Source: Taklimakanibacter sp050251035 (GTDB lineage Bacteria; Pseudomonadota; Alphaproteobacteria; Rhizobiales; Aestuariivirgaceae). Taken from it: DNA of 64,000 nt. Shown in pieces: positions 8,442 to 16,712 of this stretch. Location: contig JBFWNN010000019.1 in assembly GCA_050251035.1 (NCBI GenBank), positions 19,671 to 83,670 on the forward strand, read 5' to 3'. The notes beneath the pieces are model-generated. The model saw nothing but the letters and a program-made list of their open reading frames with translations. It was not told the origin of the DNA and did not search any database. How positions within the stretch are numbered: position 1 is the first letter of the stretch; every line of letters begins with the position of its first letter. The position numbers were made by a program, and so were the translations under genes.

Positions 8442-9521
8442 ATGACCAGACAGTGTCGATGGATGATCAGCGGAATGATCGCCGCCGCGTGGCTCGGCCT
8501 ATCGGGCCTGACGGCGGCCGCCGATGGGACGGTTGTCGTTTCATCATGGGGCGGAAGCTTCCAGGAGGCGGAGCGCAAGGCCATATTCGACCAGTTCGAG
8601 CAGGCGAGCGGCATCAAGGTCATCGATGACTCCGGTCCCTCGCTCCTCAAGATCAAGACCATGGTCGAGAGCGGCAATGTCCAATGGGATGTCGCCGAGG
8701 TCAACCAGGGCGACTATCTGGCGCTGGCGGAACAGGGGCTCCTGGAAGAGATCGACTATTCGCTGCTCGATGAGGAAACGCGAAAGCAGGTTCCGCAAAC
8801 CGCCTTGCTGAAATATGGCGCCGAGGGTGTCTCATACTCGCGCGTGATCGGCTGGAGCACCAAGACATTCGGCGATAACGGACCGCAGAGCTGGGCCGAT
8901 GTCTGGGACACGAAGAAATTCCCCGGCGCGCGCGTCATCGATGCCGGCGACTATCCCAATGCGCCGTTCGAATATGCCTTGCTGGCCGACGGCGTGACCA
9001 TGGACAAGATGTATCCGCTCGATCTCGACAGGTCCTTTGCCAGCCTGCGCAAGATCCGCCCCGATGTGGTGAAGTGGTCGACCACTTCGGCCATGGGCCC
9101 GGAAGCCCTGGCGAGCGGTGAGGCCGACATCGCAATCGTGTCGAGCAGCCGCATCGAGGCCCTGAAGCGCAGCGGAGCGCCCGTCAACTACACCTTCAAC
9201 CAGGGCGCCCTCATCAAGGACTATCTCGTCGTGCCCAAGGGGGCGAAGAACAAGGCGGATGCGATGAAGCTCATCGCCTTCTATCTCAAGGCTGACGGGC
9301 AGGCGCGGCTGGCGGCGCTGCAGCCGCTCGGACCCTCGAACCCGGCTGCGTTCGATCATATCTCCGACGACATCGCACATGCGATACCGACTTATCCGCA
9401 GAACGCGGAAAAGCAGATCCTGATCGATTATGCGTGGTGGGCGAAGATCGAGCCCAAGGAGAACAAGACCTGGCGCGAGATCGCGGTCGCCCGCTGGCAG
9501 CAGTTCCTGCTCGAGAATTGA
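8442..9521 (+). CDS. Polyamine-type ABC transporter substrate-binding protein
   Basis: Periplasmic solute receptor of 359 residues with a signal peptide ending near residue 27 (LTAAADG). The mature start TVVVSSWGGSFQEAERKAIF is typical of the PotD/SBP_bac_8 group that binds polyamines and other cationic or small organic ligands. AGGAGGAAGC precedes the ATG at 8442, a strong ribosome-binding site that suits a highly expressed receptor. The gene lies between the PotA-like ATPase and the fused permease. The ligand cannot be read from the sequence. Confidence 0.87.
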   Translation: MTRQCRWMISGMIAAAWLGLSGLTAAADGTVVVSSWGGSFQEAERKAIFDQFEQASGIKVIDDSGPSLLKIKTMVESGNVQWDVAEVNQGDYLALAEQGLLEEIDYSLLDEETRKQVPQTALLKYGAEGVSYSRVIGWSTKTFGDNGPQSWADVWDTKKFPGARVIDAGDYPNAPFEYALLADGVTMDKMYPLDLDRSFASLRKIRPDVVKWSTTSAMGPEALASGEADIAIVSSSRIEALKRSGAPVNYTFNQGALIKDYLVVPKGAKNKADAMKLIAFYLKADGQARLAALQPLGPSNPAAFDHISDDIAHAIPTYPQNAEKQILIDYAWWAKIEPKENKTWREIAVARWQQFLLEN

Positions 9522-9557
9522 GGCCGCGCGCAATTCGCCGAAAAGAGAAAGCGGAAC

Positions 9558-11414
9558 GTGTACCAGCCGTCTGATCGCCAAGCAGGAGCCTATGAGGGCG
9601 CGGACCAGAGGTCATCCCACGGGATGTCTCTGGCTCGCCTCTTTGCCAATCCTACCCTAAGGACAGCCGTGCTGCTGGCGCCGGTCGTCCTCCTCTTCTC
9701 GCTGCTCTATGTGGGGTCGCTGGTCCGCATGCTGCTCGCCAGCGTCGGCTATGCCGACCTGAACTTTCAGCCCTATGTCGACCTGCTGAGCGATCCGAAT
9801 ATCCTTCACTCGATCCGCTCGACGATAACGATGGCCGCTCTGGTCACCGTCATATGCGTCGTCATCAGCTACCCCGTCGCCATCACCCTGGCGCGCAGTC
9901 CTCCCTTGACCGCGAAAGTCATAACCTGGCTCATCGTGCTGCCCATGTGGATCAGCACGCTGGTGCGAAGCTACGCCTGGATCGTGCTTCTCGGCCGGCA
10001 AGGAGTTGCCAACACCCTCCTGGTCGGAAGCGGTGTCGTCGAAAAGCCGATCCCGCTGCTCTATACGCCATTTGCCGTCTATGTCGGATTGATCTACGTC
10101 CTGCTGCCCTTCTCGGTCTTCCCGATCTACAACTCGATCAAGCTGATCGACCAGCGCCTCATCGGAGCGGCGCGCAGCCTGGGCGCCAGCCGCTTCATTG
10201 CGATGGCGGCGATTTTCTTCCCGTTGACGCTTCCGGGCGCGGCGGTCGGGTCGGTGCTCGTCTTCGTGATGGCGCTTTCCTACTGGGTCACGCCGACCTT
10301 GCTGGGCGGCCCGGGCGACACGACCTTCGTCATGCTCATCGAGAAGCAGATCAATCTGATCGGCAATATGCAGCTGGGGAGCGCAATGGCGGTCGTCCTG
10401 CTGCTGGTGACGGTCGCCATACTTCTGGTGTTCCAGAAGGCCCTCGGCTTCGGCGCGGTCATCGGCGAAGGCAGATACAGCACCAGCGGGCAGAAGCTGG
10501 TGCGCATGGCCACGCGAGCCCTGGTGCTCGTCATGCAGGCCGCAGGCAGGCGTGCCCGATCCAATCCGCCGGCGCGCGAAAGTGCCGCGAGCTACGCCGA
10601 AGCGGGCTCGCTGCCGGGGTTCTCGCGGGCTGTGACGGTACTCACGCTCGTCTTCTTGCTGGTGCCCATCCTCATCCTGATTCCGCTTTCCTTCGGCTCG
10701 GCGGCCTATCTGAAATTCCCGCCGTCGGATTTTTCCTGGCGATGGTATCAAGCCTATTTCGGTGACCGCGACTGGGTCGAAGCGACCATGGTGAGCCTGC
10801 GCGTTGCGGCGGCGACGGCAGCGGGCGGGGTCGTGATCGGCACGATGGCGGCTTTGGCGCTGACCAAGACGAGCTTTCCATTTCGCGGCGTGTTGCTTGC
10901 CGTCATCCTGTCGCCTCTCCTGGTTCCCAACATCATTACGGCGGTATCGCTCTATTTTCAGCTGTCGCCCCTCGGTCTCATCGATACCGAGCTTGGTCTG
11001 ATTCTGGGCCATCTCATTCTCACGACACCCTTCGTCATCATGGTGATCATGGGGGCCTTGCAGAACTTCGACTTCAACCTGGAGAAAGCCGCGCGCAGCC
11101 TTGGCGCGGGCCCCATGACCGCCTTCCGCGCCGTGATGCTACCGCTCATAGCGTCGGCCGTCGTCACCGCCGCGTTCTTCGCCTTCATCATGTCGTTCGA
11201 CGAGGTTGTCGTCAGCGTCTTCGTCAGCGGGCCGGCGGCCCCGACCCTGCCGAAGCAATTGCTGAACGCGACGCGCTTCGAGCTCAGCCCGACCATCGCC
11301 GCGATTTCGGTCATTCTGATCGTCGGGACAATGCTTCTGGTGGCAGGGTCCGAACTGGCGGGCAGGCTGTTGCGGCGCCATGAGGCCAAGCAACCCAAAA
11401 CGGACAATTCATGA
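9558..11414 (+). CDS. Fused double-permease subunit of polyamine-type ABC transporter (PotB-PotC in one chain)
   Basis: One 618-residue chain holds two complete six-helix permease domains that are usually separate proteins. The PotB-like half has its EAA loop at about residue 203 (IGAARSLGASRFIAMAAIFF). The PotC-like half has its own at about 510 (EKAARSLGAGPMTAFRAVML). They are joined by a hydrophilic linker near residues 320-350 (RRARSNPPARESAASYAEAG). The start may be the GTG at 9558, preceded by AAAGAGAAAG, or the ATG at 9624 (MSLARLF), preceded by AGAGG; the second would remove 22 atypical residues. It overlaps the following LysR gene by four bases. Confidence 0.85.
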   Translation: MYQPSDRQAGAYEGADQRSSHGMSLARLFANPTLRTAVLLAPVVLLFSLLYVGSLVRMLLASVGYADLNFQPYVDLLSDPNILHSIRSTITMAALVTVICVVISYPVAITLARSPPLTAKVITWLIVLPMWISTLVRSYAWIVLLGRQGVANTLLVGSGVVEKPIPLLYTPFAVYVGLIYVLLPFSVFPIYNSIKLIDQRLIGAARSLGASRFIAMAAIFFPLTLPGAAVGSVLVFVMALSYWVTPTLLGGPGDTTFVMLIEKQINLIGNMQLGSAMAVVLLLVTVAILLVFQKALGFGAVIGEGRYSTSGQKLVRMATRALVLVMQAAGRRARSNPPARESAASYAEAGSLPGFSRAVTVLTLVFLLVPILILIPLSFGSAAYLKFPPSDFSWRWYQAYFGDRDWVEATMVSLRVAAATAAGGVVIGTMAALALTKTSFPFRGVLLAVILSPLLVPNIITAVSLYFQLSPLGLIDTELGLILGHLILTTPFVIMVIMGALQNFDFNLEKAARSLGAGPMTAFRAVMLPLIASAVVTAAFFAFIMSFDEVVVSVFVSGPAAPTLPKQLLNATRFELSPTIAAISVILIVGTMLLVAGSELAGRLLRRHEAKQPKTDNS

Positions 11415-12436
11415 TGGACAAGGCCGATCATCAGAAATTGCTGGCCATCGGCTCCCGCGCGCTGCACTACTTCGTGGTCGTCGCCGACGTCAAAAGCTTC
11501 TCCAAGGCCGCCCAGACCCTGGGGATTTCCCAGCCGGCGCTCAGCAAGCAGATCCGGCATCTCGAAACCCATCTGAATACCGAGATCCTGCGGCGTCATT
11601 GGCGCGGGGTGGATCTGACCGAAGACGGCAAACGGCTCTATGACCAGGTCGTCTATCTGGAAAAGGGTTTTCTCGATCTTTCCAACGATCTCGGAGCCAG
11701 AGCGCACACGCTGACCGGCAAGATCGCGCTCAGCGTGACGCCGTCCAGCATACGCACCATTCTGGAGGTGCTGAGCAAGTTCAAACGTGAAAATCCGGAC
11801 GTGACCTATGTGGTTCGCGAGGGCTACAGCGACTCGGCTCGCAGCCTGCTCGAGATGGGGCATGTCGATATCGCGATCTTTCCGACTTACAACGTGACCG
11901 AGATCGCGCGCACCGACCTGAAGATCATCCCCATCCTGACCGAGCCCGCCTGCATCGTCGGCGCAAAGTTCGAAACCGCGAAAAAGGCGCTGACCTTCGA
12001 AGAAGTCGTCAGGATGCCGCTCATTCTCCCGTGCCGGGGCAATGGCCTGCGCACACTGGTCGACAGCATCGCCGCCGGCAAGGGGCTGGCAGTCCGCTGC
12101 GTCATCGAAACCGACGGGGCAGATTTGCTCAAGGCTTTTGCGCTCAACGGCATGGGATACTCGTTCCTGCCCGCGAATGCCGTTGCCGAGGAGATCAGGC
12201 GAGGGGAGCTGCGGGCACTGCCGATCGTCGCGCCCGAGGTGCGCCGCACCTTCGTGGCCGCCGTTCATGCCCGGCGCGGCCTTTCCAAAGCCGCGCAGAC
12301 ACTGTTCTCGCGCATCGTGAAGGAGCTGGGAAATGCCGCAATGGCCGGCCGGTGGACCAATGCCCGGAGCGCCATGAGCGATGCGAGCGATACGGTCAAT
12401 TCCGACAAGCCGAACACCAGGGGAAGACGTGGATGA
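11411..12436 (+). CDS. LysR-family transcriptional regulator
   Basis: A 341-residue LysR regulator. The N-terminal winged helix shows the pattern SFSKAAQTLGISQPALSKQI with LETHLNTEIL and LTEDGKRLYD, and the rest is the periplasmic-binding-like effector domain. The N-terminus is about ten residues longer than usual, and the C-terminus carries a 35-residue polar tail rich in Asp and Arg. It overlaps the permease gene upstream and the peptidase gene downstream by four bases each (ATGA), so unusually for LysR it is embedded in the operon it probably controls. Confidence 0.9.
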   Translation: MMDKADHQKLLAIGSRALHYFVVVADVKSFSKAAQTLGISQPALSKQIRHLETHLNTEILRRHWRGVDLTEDGKRLYDQVVYLEKGFLDLSNDLGARAHTLTGKIALSVTPSSIRTILEVLSKFKRENPDVTYVVREGYSDSARSLLEMGHVDIAIFPTYNVTEIARTDLKIIPILTEPACIVGAKFETAKKALTFEEVVRMPLILPCRGNGLRTLVDSIAAGKGLAVRCVIETDGADLLKAFALNGMGYSFLPANAVAEEIRRGELRALPIVAPEVRRTFVAAVHARRGLSKAAQTLFSRIVKELGNAAMAGRWTNARSAMSDASDTVNSDKPNTRGRRG

Positions 12437-13530
12437 GTGAACCTTTTGCGGGGCGCCTGGTCGGCGTTGCCGACGCGCTGGCGAAGAGCGGGATCGACGC
12501 TTTCATCGTCGGTCCTTCGGCAAACCAGTTCTACCTTTCGGGCACGCGGCTGCCACAGACCGAGCGGTTCAATGCCCTCATCGTCAGGGCCTCTGGCGAT
12601 GCCGTCGCCGTCCTTCCGAAACTGCAAGTGCCGCTTTCCGAACGCCTGCCCAGGGGTTTGTTCGAGGTGCGGGGCTGGGGAGAGACCGACGATCCGATGC
12701 ATCTGGTCCGCGATATCCTCGGCGGCGCGGCCAGGATTTCCATCGATGCCAAGCTCTGGGGCGGGTTCGTTCTCGGGCTTCAGAGGGCACTTCCCCATGC
12801 CGAATTCGTCGACGGCGACCCCGTCCTTTCCGCGCTCCGGCAGATCAAGGGCGCCGCGGAACTGTCCATTCTCGATGAATCGGCGAAGCTGTTCGACGAT
12901 TTCTGGGATGATTTCTATGAGCGCGAGGGTCTCATCGGACGCACCGAGAACCAGGTCCGGCAGCGGATCATCGATCTCATTCTGAAGCGGGGTTTCGAGG
13001 CCGTCGAATGGTGCGATGTGGGCGCCGGCCCAAATGGCGCATCTCCCTTGCATCACGGGTCGGACAGGGTGATCGCGGCCGGTGACCCGGTGGTCATAGA
13101 CTTCGGCGCGGTTCGCAAGGGCTATGTGATGGATACGTGCCGGACCCCGGTTGCCGGCAAAGCTGATCCGGCCTTTATCGAGATCTATGATGTGGTGAAC
13201 GCCGCGCATGAAGCGGCGGCCGCGGCGGCGAGGCCCGGTGTTCTCGCCGAAGATGTCGACGATGCGGGCCGCCGGGTGATCGCCGATGCGGGCTATGGCG
13301 AGTATTTCGTCCATCGGATCGGCCATGGCCTCGGGATCGACGCCCATGAGGAGCCCTATCTCGTCTCCGGAAGCAAGCTGCGCCTGGCGCCCGGAATGGT
13401 CTTCTCGAACGAGCCCGGAATCTACATTCCCGGAAAATGGGGCGTGCGGATCGAGAATATCATGGTCATGGAACCGGCCGGCGCAAGGTCGCTCAATCAC
13501 AGTCCCAGGGACCTGCGGATCATGCGCTGA
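12433..13530 (+). CDS. M24-family metallopeptidase (Xaa-Pro dipeptidase-like)
   Basis: A 365-residue aminopeptidase P/prolidase-type enzyme with an N-terminal creatinase-like domain (SANQFYLSGTRLPQTERF region) and a C-terminal pita-bread domain. All five expected metal ligands are visible: D223 in VIDFGAV, D234 in YVMDTCRT, H298 in IGHGLGIDAHEEPYL, E327 in NEPGIYI and E341 in VRIENIM. It should therefore be an active dinuclear-metal hydrolase of a Pro- or amide-containing substrate. The start ATG at 12433 overlaps the LysR stop (ATGA). Confidence 0.9.
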   Translation: MSEPFAGRLVGVADALAKSGIDAFIVGPSANQFYLSGTRLPQTERFNALIVRASGDAVAVLPKLQVPLSERLPRGLFEVRGWGETDDPMHLVRDILGGAARISIDAKLWGGFVLGLQRALPHAEFVDGDPVLSALRQIKGAAELSILDESAKLFDDFWDDFYEREGLIGRTENQVRQRIIDLILKRGFEAVEWCDVGAGPNGASPLHHGSDRVIAAGDPVVIDFGAVRKGYVMDTCRTPVAGKADPAFIEIYDVVNAAHEAAAAAARPGVLAEDVDDAGRRVIADAGYGEYFVHRIGHGLGIDAHEEPYLVSGSKLRLAPGMVFSNEPGIYIPGKWGVRIENIMVMEPAGARSLNHSPRDLRIMR

Positions 13531-13582
13531 CAGGGCGCGAAGATATCACCAACAGCGAGAATGCTCGGGAGCCAGGTGTGCG

Positions 13583-14704
13583 ATGACGACGATGTTTGCA
13601 GTTGAGGAATACGAGAAGCGGGTTGAATCGGTCAGGGGTCTCATGCGCGAGGTCGATGCTGACGCCCTCATCATCGATTGCCTCGAGCATATGGTGTATC
13701 TCTTTGGCTACGCGCCGCCGGCGGCCATATATCAATGCGCGATTCTTCCCCGGAAGGGGGCTCCTTTCGCCATCGTCCGCCGCCTCGACGAGCCGACCTT
13801 CCGCGAGCAGACCTGGCTCACCGACTATCTGACTTTCAGCGATGTCGATGATCCGATCGCGGCGCTGACGGCAGCGTTGTCCGACAAGGGCTTGTCGCGG
13901 TCGGCAATAGCGGTGGAGCTCGATTCGCACTTCCTTCCGGTCGCGAGGTTCAGGGCCATCGAGAAGGCCTTGCCGGAGGCCCGATTCATCGACTTTTCGG
14001 GCCGGATCAAGGAGCTGCGAGTGATCAAGTCCGACCGCGAGCTCGACTATATCAGACAGGCGGCGACGATCGCCGATCGCGGCTTGAAGGCAGCCATCGA
14101 GACCGCCGGAATAGGCGTGCCCGAGCGCGAATGTGCGGCGGCGCTTTATGCCGAAGCTTTGCGGTCGGGCGCCGACAATGGCCGCAACGCCCTCATTGCC
14201 TCGGGGAAGAGGACTGGCTCTCTCCACGGCCGTCTGGGCAGCCATATTCTGGAGCAGGGCGATGTTCTCCACGTCGAATCCCTTCCTCTGGTGGGAGGCT
14301 ATGGCGCCCGCTTGATGCGCTCGACCGCGATCGGCGCGCCGAGCGAGCAGATGAAGGACGATGCCAAGCGGCTGATCGAGTATCAGGACCGCCAGTTCGA
14401 GAAGATGAAGCCCGGCGTCAGCGCTTCCGCCGTCGATGCGACACTCCGCAATGCGGTTCTCAAATCAGGCCTCAAGGAACAGTATGACAATGTCACGGGC
14501 TATACACTGGGCTTCATCGGCCTGCCGGTGACGAGCGACTTCACCCGGGCGTTCCGGCCGGAGTCATCCTGGCTGCTCGAACCGGGCATGGTCTTTCACA
14601 TGTACACTTATGCGCGCGGGCTGGCATTCAGCGACACTGTCGCGATTACCCGCGATGGCGCTGAAATCATGACGAAGACACCGCGCCAATTGTTCGTCCG
14701 ATAA
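13583..14704 (+). CDS. M24/creatinase-like hydrolase lacking the metal ligands
   Basis: A 373-residue paralogue of the preceding gene with the same two-domain layout. The metal-binding positions are replaced: VIDFG becomes HVESLPL, the second Asp becomes Arg (GYGARLMRS), the GHG motif reads GYTLGF, and the NEP motif reads FHMYTYA. Loss of the ligands with a kept fold is seen in creatinase and in ectoine hydrolase (DoeA/EutD), which work without metal. This is therefore either a creatinase-type amide hydrolase or a partner subunit of the active M24 enzyme. GC content and codon use look like its neighbours. Start ATG at 13583, 52 bases after the previous stop. Confidence 0.82.
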   Translation: MTTMFAVEEYEKRVESVRGLMREVDADALIIDCLEHMVYLFGYAPPAAIYQCAILPRKGAPFAIVRRLDEPTFREQTWLTDYLTFSDVDDPIAALTAALSDKGLSRSAIAVELDSHFLPVARFRAIEKALPEARFIDFSGRIKELRVIKSDRELDYIRQAATIADRGLKAAIETAGIGVPERECAAALYAEALRSGADNGRNALIASGKRTGSLHGRLGSHILEQGDVLHVESLPLVGGYGARLMRSTAIGAPSEQMKDDAKRLIEYQDRQFEKMKPGVSASAVDATLRNAVLKSGLKEQYDNVTGYTLGFIGLPVTSDFTRAFRPESSWLLEPGMVFHMYTYARGLAFSDTVAITRDGAEIMTKTPRQLFVR

Positions 14705-14719
14705 CGGCACGGCACGATC

Positions 14720-15883
14720 ATGACGTCGATCTTGAATGACGAGGAGAAGCGTGTCGTCGCGGCGCTGGATCAGGAGCAGGAGCGGATGCTCAGGCTCCTG
14801 GAAGAGATCGTCAACACCGACTCGCCGTCACGCCATGTGGCGGGCGTCGGCGCGGTTCGTTCGGCCCTGGCCGCCTATGCAAGGGAAGCCGGCCTCGAAG
14901 CGCGGACGGTCCCGCTCGGCGAGAACGGCGATGCGCTGCTCGTGAGCTCCGATCTCGATCGTCTGGGCGGTCACGTGCTGCTGCTTGGCCACATGGACAC
15001 GGTCTTCCCGCGGGGAGAGGCCGGTAAGCGGCCGTTTCATATTGCCAGTGGACGGGCATTCGGTCCCGGGGTGGCGGACATGAAGAGCGGCCTCGTCATG
15101 AATCTGTCGGTTCTGTCGGTACTGGCCCGGCACGCCCGCTCGCGGAAGCGCCCGCTGGCGTGTCTCTTTACGCCCGATGAGGAGATCGCGTCGCCGACCT
15201 CGCGAGAGGCGATTGCTCATCACGCCCGGAATGCGCGCGCGATATTCAACGCCGAGCCAGGCCGGCCCTCGGGCAATGTGGTCACCGGACGCAAGGGCGC
15301 GTTGTTCATCAAATTCGCCATTGAAGGGAAAGCGGCGCATTCGGGCTCGGCCTACAGGGATGGCGTGAACGCCATCGAGGAAGCGGCGCACAAGACGCTC
15401 AAGCTCCAGGCCCTGACCGATCTCGATCGTGGCCTGACGGTGAATGTCGGCATGATCCGGGGCGGGAAGACGATCAACACGGTGCCGCCTCTCTGCGGCG
15501 GTGAAGTCGAAGTCAGGTATCTGACCGCTATGGACAGGGATCGCGCGCTGCGATCGATAGGCGAGATCTTCGGCCACCCGGATGTTGCGCGAAGCACCGC
15601 GACCTTTGAGATCTATGGCGAGTTCCTGCCATTCGAGACGTCGGAGCGAAGCACGGCGCTCTTCCAGCACTACCGGCAGGCGGCGTCGGACATCGGCATG
15701 GCCGTCGGATCGGAGGTCAGTGGCGGCTGTGCCGATTCAGGCGTGGCCTCGGCGCAAGGTGCGCCGACGCTCTGCGGGACGGGACCCGTCGGCGGAAACG
15801 CCCACACGGCCGAAGAATACATTCTGTTGGACAGCCTTCTGCCGCGGGCAAAGTCATTGGCGCTCAGCCTGCTGCGTTTGTGA
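14720..15883 (+). CDS. M20-family metallopeptidase (glutamate carboxypeptidase-like)
   Basis: A 387-residue M20A-type hydrolase resembling carboxypeptidase G2. The first metal/catalytic motif GHMDTV is at residues 90-95 (H91, D93), and TPDEE at 151-155 supplies the general base E154 and a metal ligand E155. The lid-domain motif GKAAHSG and the segment TINTVPPLCGGEVEVRYL are typical of the dimerisation domain. Such enzymes release C-terminal amino acids from N-acyl or peptidic conjugates. It closes the accessory operon. No signal peptide, so cytoplasmic. Confidence 0.9.
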   Translation: MTSILNDEEKRVVAALDQEQERMLRLLEEIVNTDSPSRHVAGVGAVRSALAAYAREAGLEARTVPLGENGDALLVSSDLDRLGGHVLLLGHMDTVFPRGEAGKRPFHIASGRAFGPGVADMKSGLVMNLSVLSVLARHARSRKRPLACLFTPDEEIASPTSREAIAHHARNARAIFNAEPGRPSGNVVTGRKGALFIKFAIEGKAAHSGSAYRDGVNAIEEAAHKTLKLQALTDLDRGLTVNVGMIRGGKTINTVPPLCGGEVEVRYLTAMDRDRALRSIGEIFGHPDVARSTATFEIYGEFLPFETSERSTALFQHYRQAASDIGMAVGSEVSGGCADSGVASAQGAPTLCGTGPVGGNAHTAEEYILLDSLLPRAKSLALSLLRL

Positions 15884-15960
15884 CGGTCGGGATCCGGCGG
15901 ATTCCGCATCTCCGACGACGGTCGGCGCGCTGAGCCTTGGGACGTGCCGCTCATGGCGAC

Positions 15961-16548
15961 TTATCCGGTAGGCCCGAACGCTTCCAGTGCGAAACTTCCC
16001 ACGCCCACGGGGGCGGCGCCGTCGACCGCCGTGATGACGGCGGATGCCGCCGTGCTGTCGAAGCCATAGAGCTCGATCAGCTCGACGCCTTGCGCCACCA
16101 TCTCGCGCGCCGCCGCTGCCGCCGAATCGGCGTCGGGCACCGGCAACAGCGTCGTGGTCTGCGGCGCATGCGCCTCAATGATGCGGTCGCGCCCGGCATC
16201 GGCGCCCGCGAGCCGGATGATGAAGGCCTCCTTCGTCGCAGCACCGGTCTCGAACTTCGCGCTATAGGCCGCGGCAAGCTTCAGCGACTCGAAGCCGAAT
16301 GTGACGGAGCTGACCGGCACCGCCTTGCCGATCGCCGCCGCGACCTTGTCGCGCCAGACGGGCGACATGCCGCCGCACAGCTCGATCCGCTCGACGCCTT
16401 GCGCCGCGAGTGTGCGGGCCCAGGGAATGATCTTGCCGGTCTCGGGCACGGACACGACCGTGACCTTGTTGCCTTCGCCGCCAATCGTCAGGCTTTCGCC
16501 GTCGGCCTTGGCGTAGGGAGATTCATAGATCAGGGCATAGTGGCTCAT
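15961..16548 (-). CDS. DUF6506-type conserved protein with two internal repeats
   Basis: A 195-residue protein of unknown function. It contains two related halves: WARTLAAQGVERIELCGGM in the first and AREMVAQGVELIELYGFD in the second, each joining a helix to a beta strand with a G-V-E-x-I-E-L core. This matches the pattern I associate with DUF6506. The start ATG at 16548 has GAGGAGG four bases upstream, much better than the longer in-frame start at 16671. It is divergent from a LysR regulator, which probably controls it. A broken partial copy lies at 5172-5389. Confidence 0.75.
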   Translation of the reverse strand: MSHYALIYESPYAKADGESLTIGGEGNKVTVVSVPETGKIIPWARTLAAQGVERIELCGGMSPVWRDKVAAAIGKAVPVSSVTFGFESLKLAAAYSAKFETGAATKEAFIIRLAGADAGRDRIIEAHAPQTTTLLPVPDADSAAAAAREMVAQGVELIELYGFDSTAASAVITAVDGAAPVGVGSFALEAFGPTG

Positions 16549-16712
16549 CCGGTCCTCCTCACACCGAGACATGAGGCCGGCCGCCTGCGGCGGTGACGAT
16601 GAAGGATGTGCTGACCATAATAATGTCTCCTCTGCTGAAGCGGGAGAGTGACATGTCCTATTGATCGACATAACTGATATAATATAGCTTATAATGATCT
16701 ATTGTATCGATC
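16549..16712. promoter_or_regulatory. Divergent promoter region with TGATCGA inverted repeat
   Basis: This 164-base region separates the DUF6506-type gene and a LysR gene. It ends in an AT-rich stretch with TATAAT at 16678-16683 and again at 16690-16695. TGATCGA at 16662-16668 and TCGATCA at 16707-16713 form an inverted repeat that overlaps the LysR start codon. That arrangement fits an autoregulatory LysR operator, but the spacing is long and the assignment is tentative. Confidence 0.4.

Noticed and set aside
9657..11012. A 451-residue open frame on the minus strand
   Set aside because: It lies entirely opposite the fused permease gene and is made of charged low-complexity sequence.
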